Shown here in pieces: positions 1 through 7,683 of a stretch of DNA of 64,000 nt. The stretch lies in the NCBI GenBank assembly GCA_031180825.1, contig JAPSLM010000009.1:1-64000 (forward strand), in the 5' to 3' direction. Position 1 is the stretch's first letter. Every line of letters begins with the position of its first letter. Origin of the DNA: Paenibacillus sp. (lineage in GTDB: Bacteria > Bacillota > Bacilli > Paenibacillales > NBRC-103111). The notes beneath the pieces were generated by a model. That model made no database searches. It was given only the letters and a program-made list of their open reading frames with translations, and was not told the origin of the DNA. Both the position numbers and the translations under genes were made by a program.

Positions 1-125
1 TCAAGGGCTGCTTAGTCTAACAGCTCGTTACCTTGAAATTCGTTAACCTTTAAGAACCGCCGTATGCGGACCCGCATGTACGGTGGTGTGAGAGGTCAGG
101 GGCTAGCCGCCCCTATCTACTCGAT
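1..125 (+). mobile_element. 3' end of a bacterial group II intron (domains V and VI)
   Basis: From about 54 to 90 the sequence folds as a domain V hairpin: GAACCGCCGTATGCGG pairs across a short loop with GCATGTACGGTGG. It is followed by a GC-rich domain VI helix (GGGGCTAGCCGCCCC) and ends CTACTCGAT near 125. This arrangement and these words are typical of bacterial class B-like group II introns. The 5' part and most of the intron protein lie outside the window. The intron reads in the + direction and ends 18 bases before the stop codon of the convergent protease gene, so it appears to have inserted just downstream of that gene. Confidence 0.85.
2..46 (+). CDS. C-terminal end of group II intron-encoded protein (partial)
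   Basis: Only the last 14 codons and a TAA stop are inside the window; the peptide reads QGLLSLTARYLEIR. Its position directly upstream of a recognisable intron domain V is where the reverse transcriptase/maturase ORF of bacterial group II introns normally ends. The family assignment rests on this context, since too little protein is present to show a domain. Confidence 0.45.
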   Translation, partial: QGLLSLTARYLEIR

Positions 126-142
126 TGTCGGGCCGCGGTTTG

Positions 143-1192
143 CTAGGTCTTCCAAGCTTTTCTTGGCTTGATTCGGGCAAGCGTTTTTGCGGTAAGCTTG
201 CGGACGTACGCCGGGGACGTTCTCGCGGCTCGGATTTGCTTCACCTTGCCAGCGCCCCTTGCCAGCGCCACCTTCGTTCCGAATGCCTGCATAGCCCAAA
301 GGACAGGGAAGGCAATGGATAGACGGCCGTCCAACGAGCCTGCAAAATTAACGGCCGCCGCGTAATTGTCCGAGCTTCTAAGCCATACCGACCCGGAATC
401 CCCGGCCAATGAAATAGGGGTGGTTGCCCGGATGACCGTCTGATTCTTAAAGTTAAGAACTCCCAGACTGTCCCCGTAATCGATCTGAATATCGGTGTCG
501 ATCGATTCCACTCTTCCGTTCACCAAGCCTGTCGTGCGCCCCACTTTCTTGAATTGCTCGCCTACCCGATACGAAGTCACATAACCGGGGATCGCTCCGA
601 CCGTCGGATAATTCGGATCAAGCAGACGGTTGTTTGTAGGAACGGAAAGCGCGGCGTCCATAAAATTATCTTTGATTGGCTCCAGCTTCACATACCTGTA
701 TAAACGGCCGATACGGTCCGTTCCGGGGCGGCCTCCGTCGGCGCCCCCGGGCTGGATCGTTTCCGTGGCGCTGTTTGTATTTCCGGGATTCAGCACATGA
801 TTATTGCTCAGCAAATAGCGGTTGGCAGCCCCGGAACCGCACGTCACGATCAGGCCTGCGCTTCCCGAGCCCAGCGTAGTACCGACACTATAGCCGGGAG
901 GCACAGGACGAATCCGGTCGGTATAATCCGCGTGCGCCCGTATTTTTCCCGTTTTGACGACGCGGATGGGTACGCCGGTTCCTTTGCCTTTCACTTTGGC
1001 GGCAAACATAGCGGGAACCAGACCCAAGCTTGCGGAAGAAACCTTATCCGTATAGATGATGACGGCCGCGCCCTTTTTCGGATTCGCCGGATCTCTGTAC
1101 CCTATTCCGACCCCGTGAACTCCGTTTTTTTGCAATAAGCGTGCGGCCATCTTTCGTTTCATTCGCAATGCTGCCATAAACGTAGTCACCAT
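143..1192 (-). CDS. trypsin-like serine protease (chymotrypsin fold)
   Basis: Predicted serine endopeptidase of about 349 residues. A catalytic triad can be placed: His132 in LLSNNHVL, Asp179 in DNFMDAALS and Ser266 in the GDSGS motif. The N-terminal 80 residues are basic (MKRKMAARLLQKNGVHGVGIG) and carry no clear signal peptide, as in other cytoplasmic or non-classically exported Bacillales proteases of this type. A GGGGAGG ribosome site precedes the ATG at 1192; the next codon, GTG, is at better spacing and could be the real start. It is monocistronic and convergent with the intron at its 3' end. The substrate is unknown. Confidence 0.75.
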   Translation of the reverse strand: MVTTFMAALRMKRKMAARLLQKNGVHGVGIGYRDPANPKKGAAVIIYTDKVSSASLGLVPAMFAAKVKGKGTGVPIRVVKTGKIRAHADYTDRIRPVPPGYSVGTTLGSGSAGLIVTCGSGAANRYLLSNNHVLNPGNTNSATETIQPGGADGGRPGTDRIGRLYRYVKLEPIKDNFMDAALSVPTNNRLLDPNYPTVGAIPGYVTSYRVGEQFKKVGRTTGLVNGRVESIDTDIQIDYGDSLGVLNFKNQTVIRATTPISLAGDSGSVWLRSSDNYAAAVNFAGSLDGRLSIAFPVLWAMQAFGTKVALARGAGKVKQIRAARTSPAYVRKLTAKTLARIKPRKAWKT

Positions 1193-1323
1193 ATCCTCCC
1201 CTTTGTGCAAGTTAGGATATTGTATGGCATTGCTGCCGATTGTTTAAGGGCGCGTTCCTTAAGGTTATGAACTTTCTCATTTTGGGGACACTATTTTGTG
1301 AAGTAAGGTGTGCCAGAAATTGC

Positions 1324-1352
1324 TTTACATTTGGAAGGAGTTACAACATACT
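1324..1352 (+). promoter_or_regulatory. candidate sigma-A promoter of the ferritin gene
   Basis: TTTACA at 1324-1329 and CATACT at 1347-1352 are separated by 17 bases. Transcription would start near 1359, which supports the ATG at 1438 over the longer open frame that reaches back to 1240. No iron-box operator was recognised. Confidence 0.4.
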
Positions 1353-1437
1353 AAAAAACAGGTGCGGGAAGTATTTCTTTTTTTCACCTAAAGAAGAGGG
1401 AAACCTCGGACAGAATGCGAACAAGGGGCGTGACCTG

Positions 1438-1944
1438 ATGCTGAGTGAGAACCTGCTCGCCAAGCTGAATGAACAAATGAACTACGAATTTTATTCCTCC
1501 CAAGTGTATCTGGCAATGGCCGGATACTGCTCGTCGGAAAGCTTCGACGGGTTTGCGAATTTTTTTATCGTACAAGCCGAGGAAGAGAAATTTCATGCTA
1601 TGAAAATTTTTCACTTCATTAACACGCTGGGCAAACGCGCCCATGTCAGTGGAATGGAGGATCCGCAGAACAAATACAGTTCGCTGCTGGATGCCTTTGA
1701 GCACGCTTTTGCTCACGAGCAAACCGTGACGAAACGCATCTATGAGCTGTCGGATATCGCATGGAACGAGCGTGAGCATGCGACCATCAACTTCTTGAAG
1801 TGGTTCATCGACGAACAGGTCGAGGAGGAAGCCACGTTCGACGGCATCATTCAGAAGCTTCGCCGCATCGACAACGACAGCAATGCGTTCTACATGCTTG
1901 ATGCCCAATTGGCGCAGCGCAGCTTCACGCCGCCAGCCGAATAA
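1438..1944 (+). CDS. ftnA: bacterial non-haem ferritin
   Basis: A 168-residue iron-storage protein that oxidises Fe(II) and stores the mineral in a 24-subunit shell in the cytosol. All ferroxidase ligands fall at the classical ferritin positions: Glu17 (NYEFYSS), Glu50 and His53 (EEEKFHAMK), Glu94 and Gln127. The length is normal for the FtnA class. The reading frame is open back to 1240, but the leader there is not ferritin-like; AAGGGG precedes the ATG at 1438. The gene stands alone and ends in a bidirectional terminator shared with ogt. Confidence 0.95.
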   Translation: MLSENLLAKLNEQMNYEFYSSQVYLAMAGYCSSESFDGFANFFIVQAEEEKFHAMKIFHFINTLGKRAHVSGMEDPQNKYSSLLDAFEHAFAHEQTVTKRIYELSDIAWNEREHATINFLKWFIDEQVEEEATFDGIIQKLRRIDNDSNAFYMLDAQLAQRSFTPPAE

Positions 1945-1963
1945 CATAGATCGGAAACGGCAA

Positions 1964-2004
1964 CGGCTCCCCGAAGCTATCCAGCTAAGGGGAGCCGTTT
2001 TTTT
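1964..2004. terminator. bidirectional rho-independent terminator (ferritin / ogt)
   Basis: CGGCTCCCC (1964-1972) pairs perfectly with GGGGAGCCG (1989-1997) and is followed by seven T. It lies between convergent ftnA and ogt. Confidence 0.9.
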
Positions 2005-2023
2005 ATATGCACGAATAAGCAAG

Positions 2024-2584
2024 TCAAAACTGAAAGCGGGCATGTCCCTTAAATGTAAAATCTTCGAAGCCTTCCAGCCGAAGCAGCTCTTGCTTCACCT
2101 GCAGGCCGCCCCGGAACCCGGTGAGCGCGGAGTTTTTGCCGATCACGCGATGGCACGGGACGACGATGGGGATCGGGTTGGCGCCGTTCGCCGTTCCTAC
2201 GGCGCGGACGGCCGCAGGGCTGCCCACCTCCCCGGCAATGTCCGAGTAGCTTCGGGTTTCGCCATAGGGAATTCGTGTTAGCGCCTGCCAGACGGCGGTT
2301 TGGAACTTCGTGCCGCGCAGATCGAGGGGAAGGGTGAAGGCTTGGCGGGTCCCTTCCAAAAATTCTTTCAGCTGACCGACGTGTTCGGACAACAGCTCTT
2401 GATCGTTCGTCAGCACGGCGCCGGGAATATGTTTAACCATCCAAGCAGTTAAGGTGTCGAATGATTCGCTGGGCCAAGTAATCCGGCACAAGCCCTGCTT
2501 CGTGACGGCCAGATAGAGCGGCCTGTCCCCGAACTTGGGATGCCTGAAGGCCGTCCAGTACACGTCGGTCGTTGTTTTTCCCAT
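2024..2584 (-). CDS. ogt: methylated-DNA--protein-cysteine methyltransferase
   Basis: A suicide DNA-repair protein of 186 residues that moves the methyl group from O6-methylguanine to its own cysteine. The PCHRV active-site motif places the acceptor at Cys144, and the helix-turn-helix part (AVWQALTRIPYGETRSY) precedes it as usual. It starts 24 bases after the stop of adaA, so the two form an operon like B. subtilis adaA-adaB. Expression is therefore probably induced by methylated AdaA. Confidence 0.95.
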   Translation of the reverse strand: MGKTTTDVYWTAFRHPKFGDRPLYLAVTKQGLCRITWPSESFDTLTAWMVKHIPGAVLTNDQELLSEHVGQLKEFLEGTRQAFTLPLDLRGTKFQTAVWQALTRIPYGETRSYSDIAGEVGSPAAVRAVGTANGANPIPIVVPCHRVIGKNSALTGFRGGLQVKQELLRLEGFEDFTFKGHARFQF

Positions 2585-2608
2585 AGGAATGCCTCCTTCT
2601 TAACCGGC

Positions 2609-3172
2609 TTAACGGGCGCCGGCGCTTTCCCGGTATTCCATCGGCGTACAGCCGACGGTCTTGTGAAATACGGATGTAAAGTGGGACGGGCTGCGGAAGC
2701 CGACTTCGGCCGCGATATCCGTAACCGGCCGCCCGCTTGCGGCAAGCAGCCGCTTGGCCTCCTCCATGCGGACATGGAGCAGCTGCTTCGAGGGAGTCGT
2801 TCCCATAACCCGCTTAAACACGCGCTGCAAGTGGTAGGGGCTCATTTTGAGCTCCGCTCCTATGTCGCCAAGCGTCAAAGGCTCGGAGTATCTTCGCTTG
2901 ATCAATTCATTGACGGCATGAGCGATTTGCGCATCCGGTCCATGCTCTCCGGGCTGTTCCGGCCGGCACCTTTTGCATGCCCGGAATCCCGCTTGCAGCG
3001 CTTCCTCGATACTGCCGTAGACTTTCACGTTTTCTGGTTTCGGAATGCGGGAGCGGCACGAAGGCCGGCAAAAGATTCCCGTCGATGTGATCCCGATATA
3101 GTATCGGCCGTCGTAACGGGTATCGCGCCGCAAAATTGTTTCGTACACCGACTGAAATAGGGCGTCGTCCAT
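2609..3172 (-). CDS. adaA: AdaA: methylphosphotriester-DNA methyltransferase and AraC-type activator
   Basis: A 187-residue protein with the Ada N-terminal zinc domain (Cys35, Cys39, Cys66, Cys69; motif FCRPSCRSR...ACKRC) followed by two AraC-type helix-turn-helix units (about 85-185). The zinc-bound Cys35 takes methyl groups from DNA phosphotriesters, which turns the protein into an activator of repair genes. The frame is open further upstream, but AGAGGGGAGG lies eight bases before the ATG at 3172. It is the first gene of adaA-ogt. It lacks the O6-MeG domain of enteric Ada, which is supplied in trans by the next gene. Confidence 0.94.
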   Translation of the reverse strand: MDDALFQSVYETILRRDTRYDGRYYIGITSTGIFCRPSCRSRIPKPENVKVYGSIEEALQAGFRACKRCRPEQPGEHGPDAQIAHAVNELIKRRYSEPLTLGDIGAELKMSPYHLQRVFKRVMGTTPSKQLLHVRMEEAKRLLAASGRPVTDIAAEVGFRSPSHFTSVFHKTVGCTPMEYRESAGAR

Positions 3173-3355
3173 ATCGGGGCCTCCCCTCTTGCCACTTATT
3201 ATAAACCGAAGCCGCGCATTCTGATAATAGAGCAAGAATAGGACAGCAATATTTCGATAGCTCGGGAGAGGGGACGGCGGAACGCAAAGCGGCCGTCCGG
3301 AGCCGAGGGGATCGCTCCGGGCGGCCGGCGGCTGATGCCGGAATAAGAACAGACA

Positions 3356-3544
3356 TCAAAGCTTGCAGGAATTAATGCCGAGTAAACGGTTTATGAAGCA
3401 TTTTCGGGTGAGGGCCGTGTAGAGAAGAGGAATCCCGATCAAACCGATATACTTGATTGCACCTTCCAGCAAGAATAAAAGCGAAAGAAGTCCCAGCCCT
3501 GCAATAATCCGAAATACCATATCAAAGCCGCCTACATTTTTCAT
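3356..3544 (-). CDS. small YgaP-type membrane protein (DUF2892)
   Basis: A 62-residue protein beginning MKNVGGFDMVFRIIAG, with two hydrophobic segments and a short cytoplasmic tail (CFINRLLGINSC). It fits the DUF2892 family, found alone or as the membrane part of YgaP rhodaneses; the function is unknown. The start at 3544 is chosen because GGGAGGG lies six bases upstream, whereas the first ATG (3550) touches the ribosome site. It follows the Crp/Fnr regulator gene, and an Fnr-type operator and -10 box sit between them, so the regulator probably activates this gene. Confidence 0.8.
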   Translation of the reverse strand: MKNVGGFDMVFRIIAGLGLLSLLFLLEGAIKYIGLIGIPLLYTALTRKCFINRLLGINSCKL

Positions 3545-3582
3545 TGTCATCCCTCCCGCTAAAATTGGTAGTTACATCCCTA

Positions 3583-3588
3583 ATTGTA
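3583..3588 (-). promoter_or_regulatory. -10 element of the DUF2892 promoter
   Basis: TACAAT reads on the minus strand. The predicted start point is about seven bases downstream, which puts the neighbouring operator centre close to -41. No good -35 box is present, as expected for an activator-dependent promoter. Confidence 0.5.
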
Positions 3589-3605
3589 GCGGTTGGGTCT
3601 CATTG

Positions 3606-3628
3606 GTTATGTGACTAAGTCACATAAC
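3606..3628 (-). promoter_or_regulatory. Crp/Fnr-type operator
   Basis: A perfect inverted repeat with 11-base arms, GTTATGTGACT and AGTCACATAAC, around a single central base. The core TGTGA-N5-TCACA is a Crp/Fnr-type palindrome. It overlaps the last codons and stop of the regulator gene and lies about 56 bases upstream of the next start codon. Confidence 0.75.
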
Positions 3629-4289
3629 GGCTTTTCACTTGTTCGAGCGCGGCCCGCCGAATATCTTGAATTTGTCCCCGGCCTAAGACCAGCCACCCTT
3701 CGTTTTCGAACGCCTTCAGCTTCCGGCTGATCACTTCCCTTGCGGTGCCTAGCTCGACGGCGATCTCATCATGCGTGATCCGCAGTGAATTCGAGGCTCC
3801 GGGTGTCTTCTGCAGAAGAAAGTCGGCAATGCGGTATTCCATCGGCTTGAAGGCGACGTCGTCGATCAGGCTGGTTACTATCGACATCCGCTGCGTGAAC
3901 ATCCGGTAAATGTATTGGCGGAGCGGCTTATATTTCTCGATCCACCGCTTGTACACGTCAATCGGGAGAAGGAACAGTTCCGAAGGGGTTTCGACCGATG
4001 CGGACGCTCCATATTCCATTTCGCCCAAAATGCTGGCCATCATCAAAACGCAGCATTCGCCTCCCCGGACACGGTATAGCGTAATTTCTCTCCCCGTCTC
4101 GCTAACCTTGTAGACGCGAATACTGCCATCCAGCGTGAAGATCGCGTGCTCCAGCAGCCGGCCTTGTCGAATGGCTTGGCTTACAGGAACGCGAAGAACG
4201 GCGATGCCCGGATGCTGCCAATCTTCCGGCTCAACGGATTCAAAACAGCGGAACCGATCGATAATCCGGCGAATATTCTCGGGTAACAC
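3615..4289 (-). CDS. Crp/Fnr-family transcriptional regulator
   Basis: A 224-residue protein with an N-terminal cyclic-nucleotide-binding-like beta barrel (about 20-130), a dimer helix and a C-terminal winged helix (DEIAVELGTAREVISRKLKAF). No cysteine cluster for an oxygen-labile Fe-S centre is seen, so the signal is not obvious. A GTG start at 4289, ten bases after an AGGAG site, is preferred over the upstream in-frame ATG at 4364. A perfect Fnr-like palindrome lies over its own stop codon, upstream of the DUF2892 gene, suggesting that this protein controls its neighbour. Confidence 0.88.
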   Translation of the reverse strand: MLPENIRRIIDRFRCFESVEPEDWQHPGIAVLRVPVSQAIRQGRLLEHAIFTLDGSIRVYKVSETGREITLYRVRGGECCVLMMASILGEMEYGASASVETPSELFLLPIDVYKRWIEKYKPLRQYIYRMFTQRMSIVTSLIDDVAFKPMEYRIADFLLQKTPGASNSLRITHDEIAVELGTAREVISRKLKAFENEGWLVLGRGQIQDIRRAALEQVKSRYVT

Positions 4290-4431
4290 GACGATGTCTC
4301 TCCTCTCTTGCCATGCTTTACTTCCAGCATAGCGGATAGGTCGGGTAAAAGTAAACGAAGCCAAGTATGTGCTTGTGCGCCGTATGATTAGCCGTCAAAT
4401 CCTTGCCGGGAAGGCTTGTCCTTAGCAAAGC

Positions 4432-4457
4432 AAAAAAAGGGCCGGCACTGACCGGCC
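4432..4457 (-). terminator. terminator of the YheC/D gene
   Basis: On the minus strand GGCCGG and CCGGCC pair around TCAGTG and are followed by seven T. Confidence 0.8.
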
Positions 4458-4462
4458 GTACT

Positions 4463-5266
4463 CTACCGGCCGCGTACAGGCGTACTCCTGGCTTTGTTGC
4501 ACCGCAAGCTGTACCGGCGGCCGTAAGCTCGGGCACAAGCCACGATTCTGCGAATCATGCTTTTGTCCGGGAGCTTGGTGAACGGGCAGGGGTCAGGCCG
4601 GGTATTCACTTCCAAGATCCAGGGCTTCAGGCGGCGGTCGATGGCAATGTCGACTCCCAGCTCCTTCACGGAGGGAAAAGCGCGGCTGAGCTGAACGGCG
4701 CTCAAGCGGGTCAGACGGTTCATATGTCGCAAGAGCCTGGTCGCTGCCGCAGCTCCCGCAGAGGGCTTGATGAGAACGGAGGCGGGAAAAATCGTGCCGC
4801 CCTGACTTCCGTTGGTCACCGCTTTGCGAGGATGGGCAAGCCGTCCCGCCGTTCCGGTGCATTCCCATTTGCCGGCAGAATTTTTTTGGATCATGACCCG
4901 AAAGTCGAAGGGCCGCCTTTGGTATTTTAGGACGTGAATTCCTTTTTGAACCACATAGCGTCTGTGGCGTGTAAGCTTGCTTACCGACCGGAACATCGCT
5001 TGAAAGTTCGGAAAGTCGAACGCCCGTACTCCGCTCTGATATCGGTAAGCGCGCGCTCTTTTCTCCACTCGCAGCACACCGTTGCCTTGCGAGCCGGTAT
5101 CGGGTTTCACGTATACCATTCCGTACCGCTCCAGCATTCGGGACAAATGTCCGCGGGTCAATTCGCGTGTGAGAGGCACATGCTTCGCCAGCTCCGGGCT
5201 GCGCAGCACCACCCGGGTTTTCACCAGCTTGCTGGCAATATAACCCTGCTTCTTTTTCTTCTTCAT
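4463..5266 (-). CDS. YheC/YheD-family ATP-grasp protein
   Basis: A 267-residue protein with ATP-grasp features: the phosphate loop region KPDTGSQGNGV near residue 55, a central FDFRVMIQK strand, and the metal-binding end LGVDIAIDRRLKPWILEVNTRPDP. The closest family is YheC/YheD, endospore coat-associated proteins of Bacillales. Seven lysines in the first eight residues are typical of the family. The start has AAAGGGG upstream. It is divergent from the diaminopropionate operon, 197 bases away, so a link between them is possible but not indicated. Confidence 0.85.
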   Translation of the reverse strand: MKKKKKQGYIASKLVKTRVVLRSPELAKHVPLTRELTRGHLSRMLERYGMVYVKPDTGSQGNGVLRVEKRARAYRYQSGVRAFDFPNFQAMFRSVSKLTRHRRYVVQKGIHVLKYQRRPFDFRVMIQKNSAGKWECTGTAGRLAHPRKAVTNGSQGGTIFPASVLIKPSAGAAAATRLLRHMNRLTRLSAVQLSRAFPSVKELGVDIAIDRRLKPWILEVNTRPDPCPFTKLPDKSMIRRIVACARAYGRRYSLRCNKARSTPVRGR

Positions 5267-5463
5267 CCGTATGGCAGCCCCTTTCCGTACAAAGCATACA
5301 GCCCTTACATCATACGAATCGCCAAGAGCAGGGGTGACGGCGGCAATGCCTATCCTGATCCCAAATCACGGGAAGAAAAGAACGCTGCACGTACAACCCG
5401 CATATCGTATACAATCGGCAAAGTAAGTCCTGAAAATGTAGGAGTGAAGGGGGAAGGAAGCAA

Positions 5464-6705
5464 ATGTCCTCGCCTGCAGGCCTTCGGCAAGCAATCGGAA
5501 GGATCGCTCAATACTGTCCTTGGTACGTGCAAGAACTCGGCGTTGCGCAGGAGAAGGAGGAAGCGGAAGCGGCGTTGGAGCGGCTGCCGATGGTGACGGC
5601 TTCCGTGCTGGAGGCCCATTACTACACGGAACATAATCCGCTTCTGCGACAAGATGGCCTTCATCGTTACCGGACTTCCGGTACAAGCTCGGGCAGACGC
5701 AAAACGATCTTTTACTCGGACCGGGATGAAGAGGCTTATCTGCGTATTAAACTGGACGTATTCCGGGAGATCCTCGGAGCTTCCGGTTATCGGACGGCCC
5801 TGGCCGATATGGGGACGGGGCATGCGGAAGCGACGGCCGTCCAAGTGTTTTGCGAGCTGGGGATGGACGTCGAGTCCGTATCTTTCCGGCTGCCGATCGA
5901 GCAGCACCTCGCACGCCTCGCAAGCTTCAAGCCCGAGGTGCTCTATACGATGCCGTCGATCTTGGAGCGCATTCTTCTGGCTTCGGACAATCCGGCGGAA
6001 TACGGCATCCGTCACGTTGTTCTAGTCGGCGAAATCGCTTCGGCCGGATGGATCCGGCGGGCGGCGGAGCGGCTGAATATCGCTGCGGATCGGATTACGG
6101 ATACGTATGGCTCTATCGAGATCGGCACGATCGCTTATTACTCCCACCGGCATGGACGCTACCTGTTGACCGAGGGGATCACAGCGGAAGGGCTCGGCGT
6201 GGAAGCGCTGGACGAGGAACAGGAGCCGCTGCCGGAGGGAGAGCAGGTACTCGTGCTGACATCGACGGTAAGGGAGGCGTTTCCCGCCCTGCGCTACGTC
6301 ACCTACGACGTGGTGCGGGATCTGCGACCTATTCAGGTGGACGGTCAGCTTAGACAAAGCTTCCATAGCGTGGTCAAGCGGATCGGCCCGGACCTGAAGC
6401 ACGGCGAAAAAATCAGCATTTACGACATCGAAGACGTCGTATGCCGCCATTTGAGCGAAGCCGGCGTTCGCGTGAGCGTAGCGGGCAACGCGCTGAAGGT
6501 TCACGTTTACAGCCCGCATGCCGACCAATCGCGGCTGGTGAGCATGAAGCGGGACTTGGAGAACCGCATTCCGGAGATCGGCGCGATGATCCGCGCGGGA
6601 ATTCTTGAGGAAATACAGGTCATCAGAGAGAAGTTCGAGGACTCGCAGCACCGCAGCTCGGTCAAAAACAAAAAAATATACTATGAGGTCGAGGGATCGC
6701 AATGA
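5464..6705 (+). CDS. adenylate-forming ligase (PaaK-like, ANL superfamily)
   Basis: A 413-residue enzyme predicted to activate a carboxylic acid as acyl-AMP. The phosphate-binding motif TSGTSSGRRK is at 71-80 and the adenine motif DTYGSIEIG near 220, followed by a small mobile C-terminal domain. The length and lack of a carrier domain are like phenylacetate-CoA ligase relatives. The stop overlaps the start of sbnA (ATGA), so it is translationally coupled to diaminopropionate synthesis. By analogy with dapdiamide synthesis, where an acyl-AMP ligase acylates Dap, this protein may attach an acyl group to Dap; the substrate cannot be read from the sequence. Confidence 0.82.
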   Translation: MSSPAGLRQAIGRIAQYCPWYVQELGVAQEKEEAEAALERLPMVTASVLEAHYYTEHNPLLRQDGLHRYRTSGTSSGRRKTIFYSDRDEEAYLRIKLDVFREILGASGYRTALADMGTGHAEATAVQVFCELGMDVESVSFRLPIEQHLARLASFKPEVLYTMPSILERILLASDNPAEYGIRHVVLVGEIASAGWIRRAAERLNIAADRITDTYGSIEIGTIAYYSHRHGRYLLTEGITAEGLGVEALDEEQEPLPEGEQVLVLTSTVREAFPALRYVTYDVVRDLRPIQVDGQLRQSFHSVVKRIGPDLKHGEKISIYDIEDVVCRHLSEAGVRVSVAGNALKVHVYSPHADQSRLVSMKRDLENRIPEIGAMIRAGILEEIQVIREKFEDSQHRSSVKNKKIYYEVEGSQ

Positions 6706-7679
6706 AGCTTGAGGGAGGTATCTTGGAGGCGATCGGCGGAACGCCGTTAATCCGGCTTCGGCGGCTTTTCGAAGGCGAATCGTTCGAGGTTTTCGGCAAG
6801 CTGGAGTGGATGAATCCGGGAGGAAGCGCCAAAGACCGGCCCGCGTTATACATGCTCCGGGAGGCCATACGCCGGGGAGAGATCACCAAGGATACCGTGG
6901 TGGTCGAATCCAGCTCGGGGAACCTGGCGATTAGCCTGGCGCAGCTATGCCGTTATGCGGGCCTTCGTTTCATTTGCGTGATCGACCCCCGGACGACGGA
7001 GCAGCATAAGCAGATCATCCGAAGCTTTCACGGGGAAATCGATTTGGTGACGGAGCCCGATGCGGCGACGGGGGAGTTTCTGCCGGCCAGAATTCGCCGG
7101 GTAGGCGAGCTGCTGCGGCAAATCCCGAACGCCTATTGGACCAATCAGTACGGAAACCCAGATAACAGCTTGGCTCATGCGGAGACGACGATGAAGGAAA
7201 TCGGGGAGCGGCTCGGACCGATCGACTATTTGTTTTGCGGGGTCAGCTCGTGCGGAACGATCCGCGGGTGCATGGAATATATCCGCGGCCGGCAGTGGCC
7301 TACCCGGATCGTGGCCGTGGACGCCGCCGGCAGCGTCATTTTTGGCGGAACCAAGGGCCCGCGCCGCTTTCCCGGGCTCGGCGCGGGCATCACGCCGGGG
7401 CTTCACCGGCAGGACATCGCGGACGACGTCGTGTATGTGACGGACAGCGACTGTGTCCGGGGCTGCCGCGAGCTGCTATGGCACGAGTCGATTCTGGCGG
7501 GGGCGTCGTCCGGAGGCGTCGTAGCGGCGATACGTGCCATGAGAGACCGGATTGCCAAGGGAGCGGTTTGCGTCGCCATCCTCCCGGACCGGGGCGAGCG
7601 GTACTTGGGGACGGTCTACAACGACGACTGGGTTCGGCAGGAACTGGGCTTTGGTCTGAATTCCCCGCAGGGAGGGTGA
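6702..7679 (+). CDS. sbnA: SbnA-like ACEGA synthase (diaminopropionate biosynthesis)
   Basis: A 325-residue fold-type II PLP enzyme of the cysteine synthase group. SbnA enzymes join O-phospho-L-serine and L-glutamate into N-(1-amino-1-carboxy-2-ethyl)-L-glutamate. The PLP lysine is Lys44 in GGSAKDRP; the substrate loop SSSGNL (about 70), phosphate loop GVSSCGT and GASSGGV near the end are all present. It overlaps the ligase gene by four bases and is followed five bases later by sbnB. The pairing with sbnB separates it from ordinary cysteine synthases. Confidence 0.9.
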   Translation: MKLEGGILEAIGGTPLIRLRRLFEGESFEVFGKLEWMNPGGSAKDRPALYMLREAIRRGEITKDTVVVESSSGNLAISLAQLCRYAGLRFICVIDPRTTEQHKQIIRSFHGEIDLVTEPDAATGEFLPARIRRVGELLRQIPNAYWTNQYGNPDNSLAHAETTMKEIGERLGPIDYLFCGVSSCGTIRGCMEYIRGRQWPTRIVAVDAAGSVIFGGTKGPRRFPGLGAGITPGLHRQDIADDVVYVTDSDCVRGCRELLWHESILAGASSGGVVAAIRAMRDRIAKGAVCVAILPDRGERYLGTVYNDDWVRQELGFGLNSPQGG

Positions 7680-7683
7680 GCGA

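Noticed and set aside
4463-5266. ATP-grasp protein as part of the diaminopropionate pathway (like dapdiamide DdaF)
   Set aside because: It is divergent, 197 bases away, and its sequence fits YheC/YheD spore-associated proteins better than a peptide ligase.
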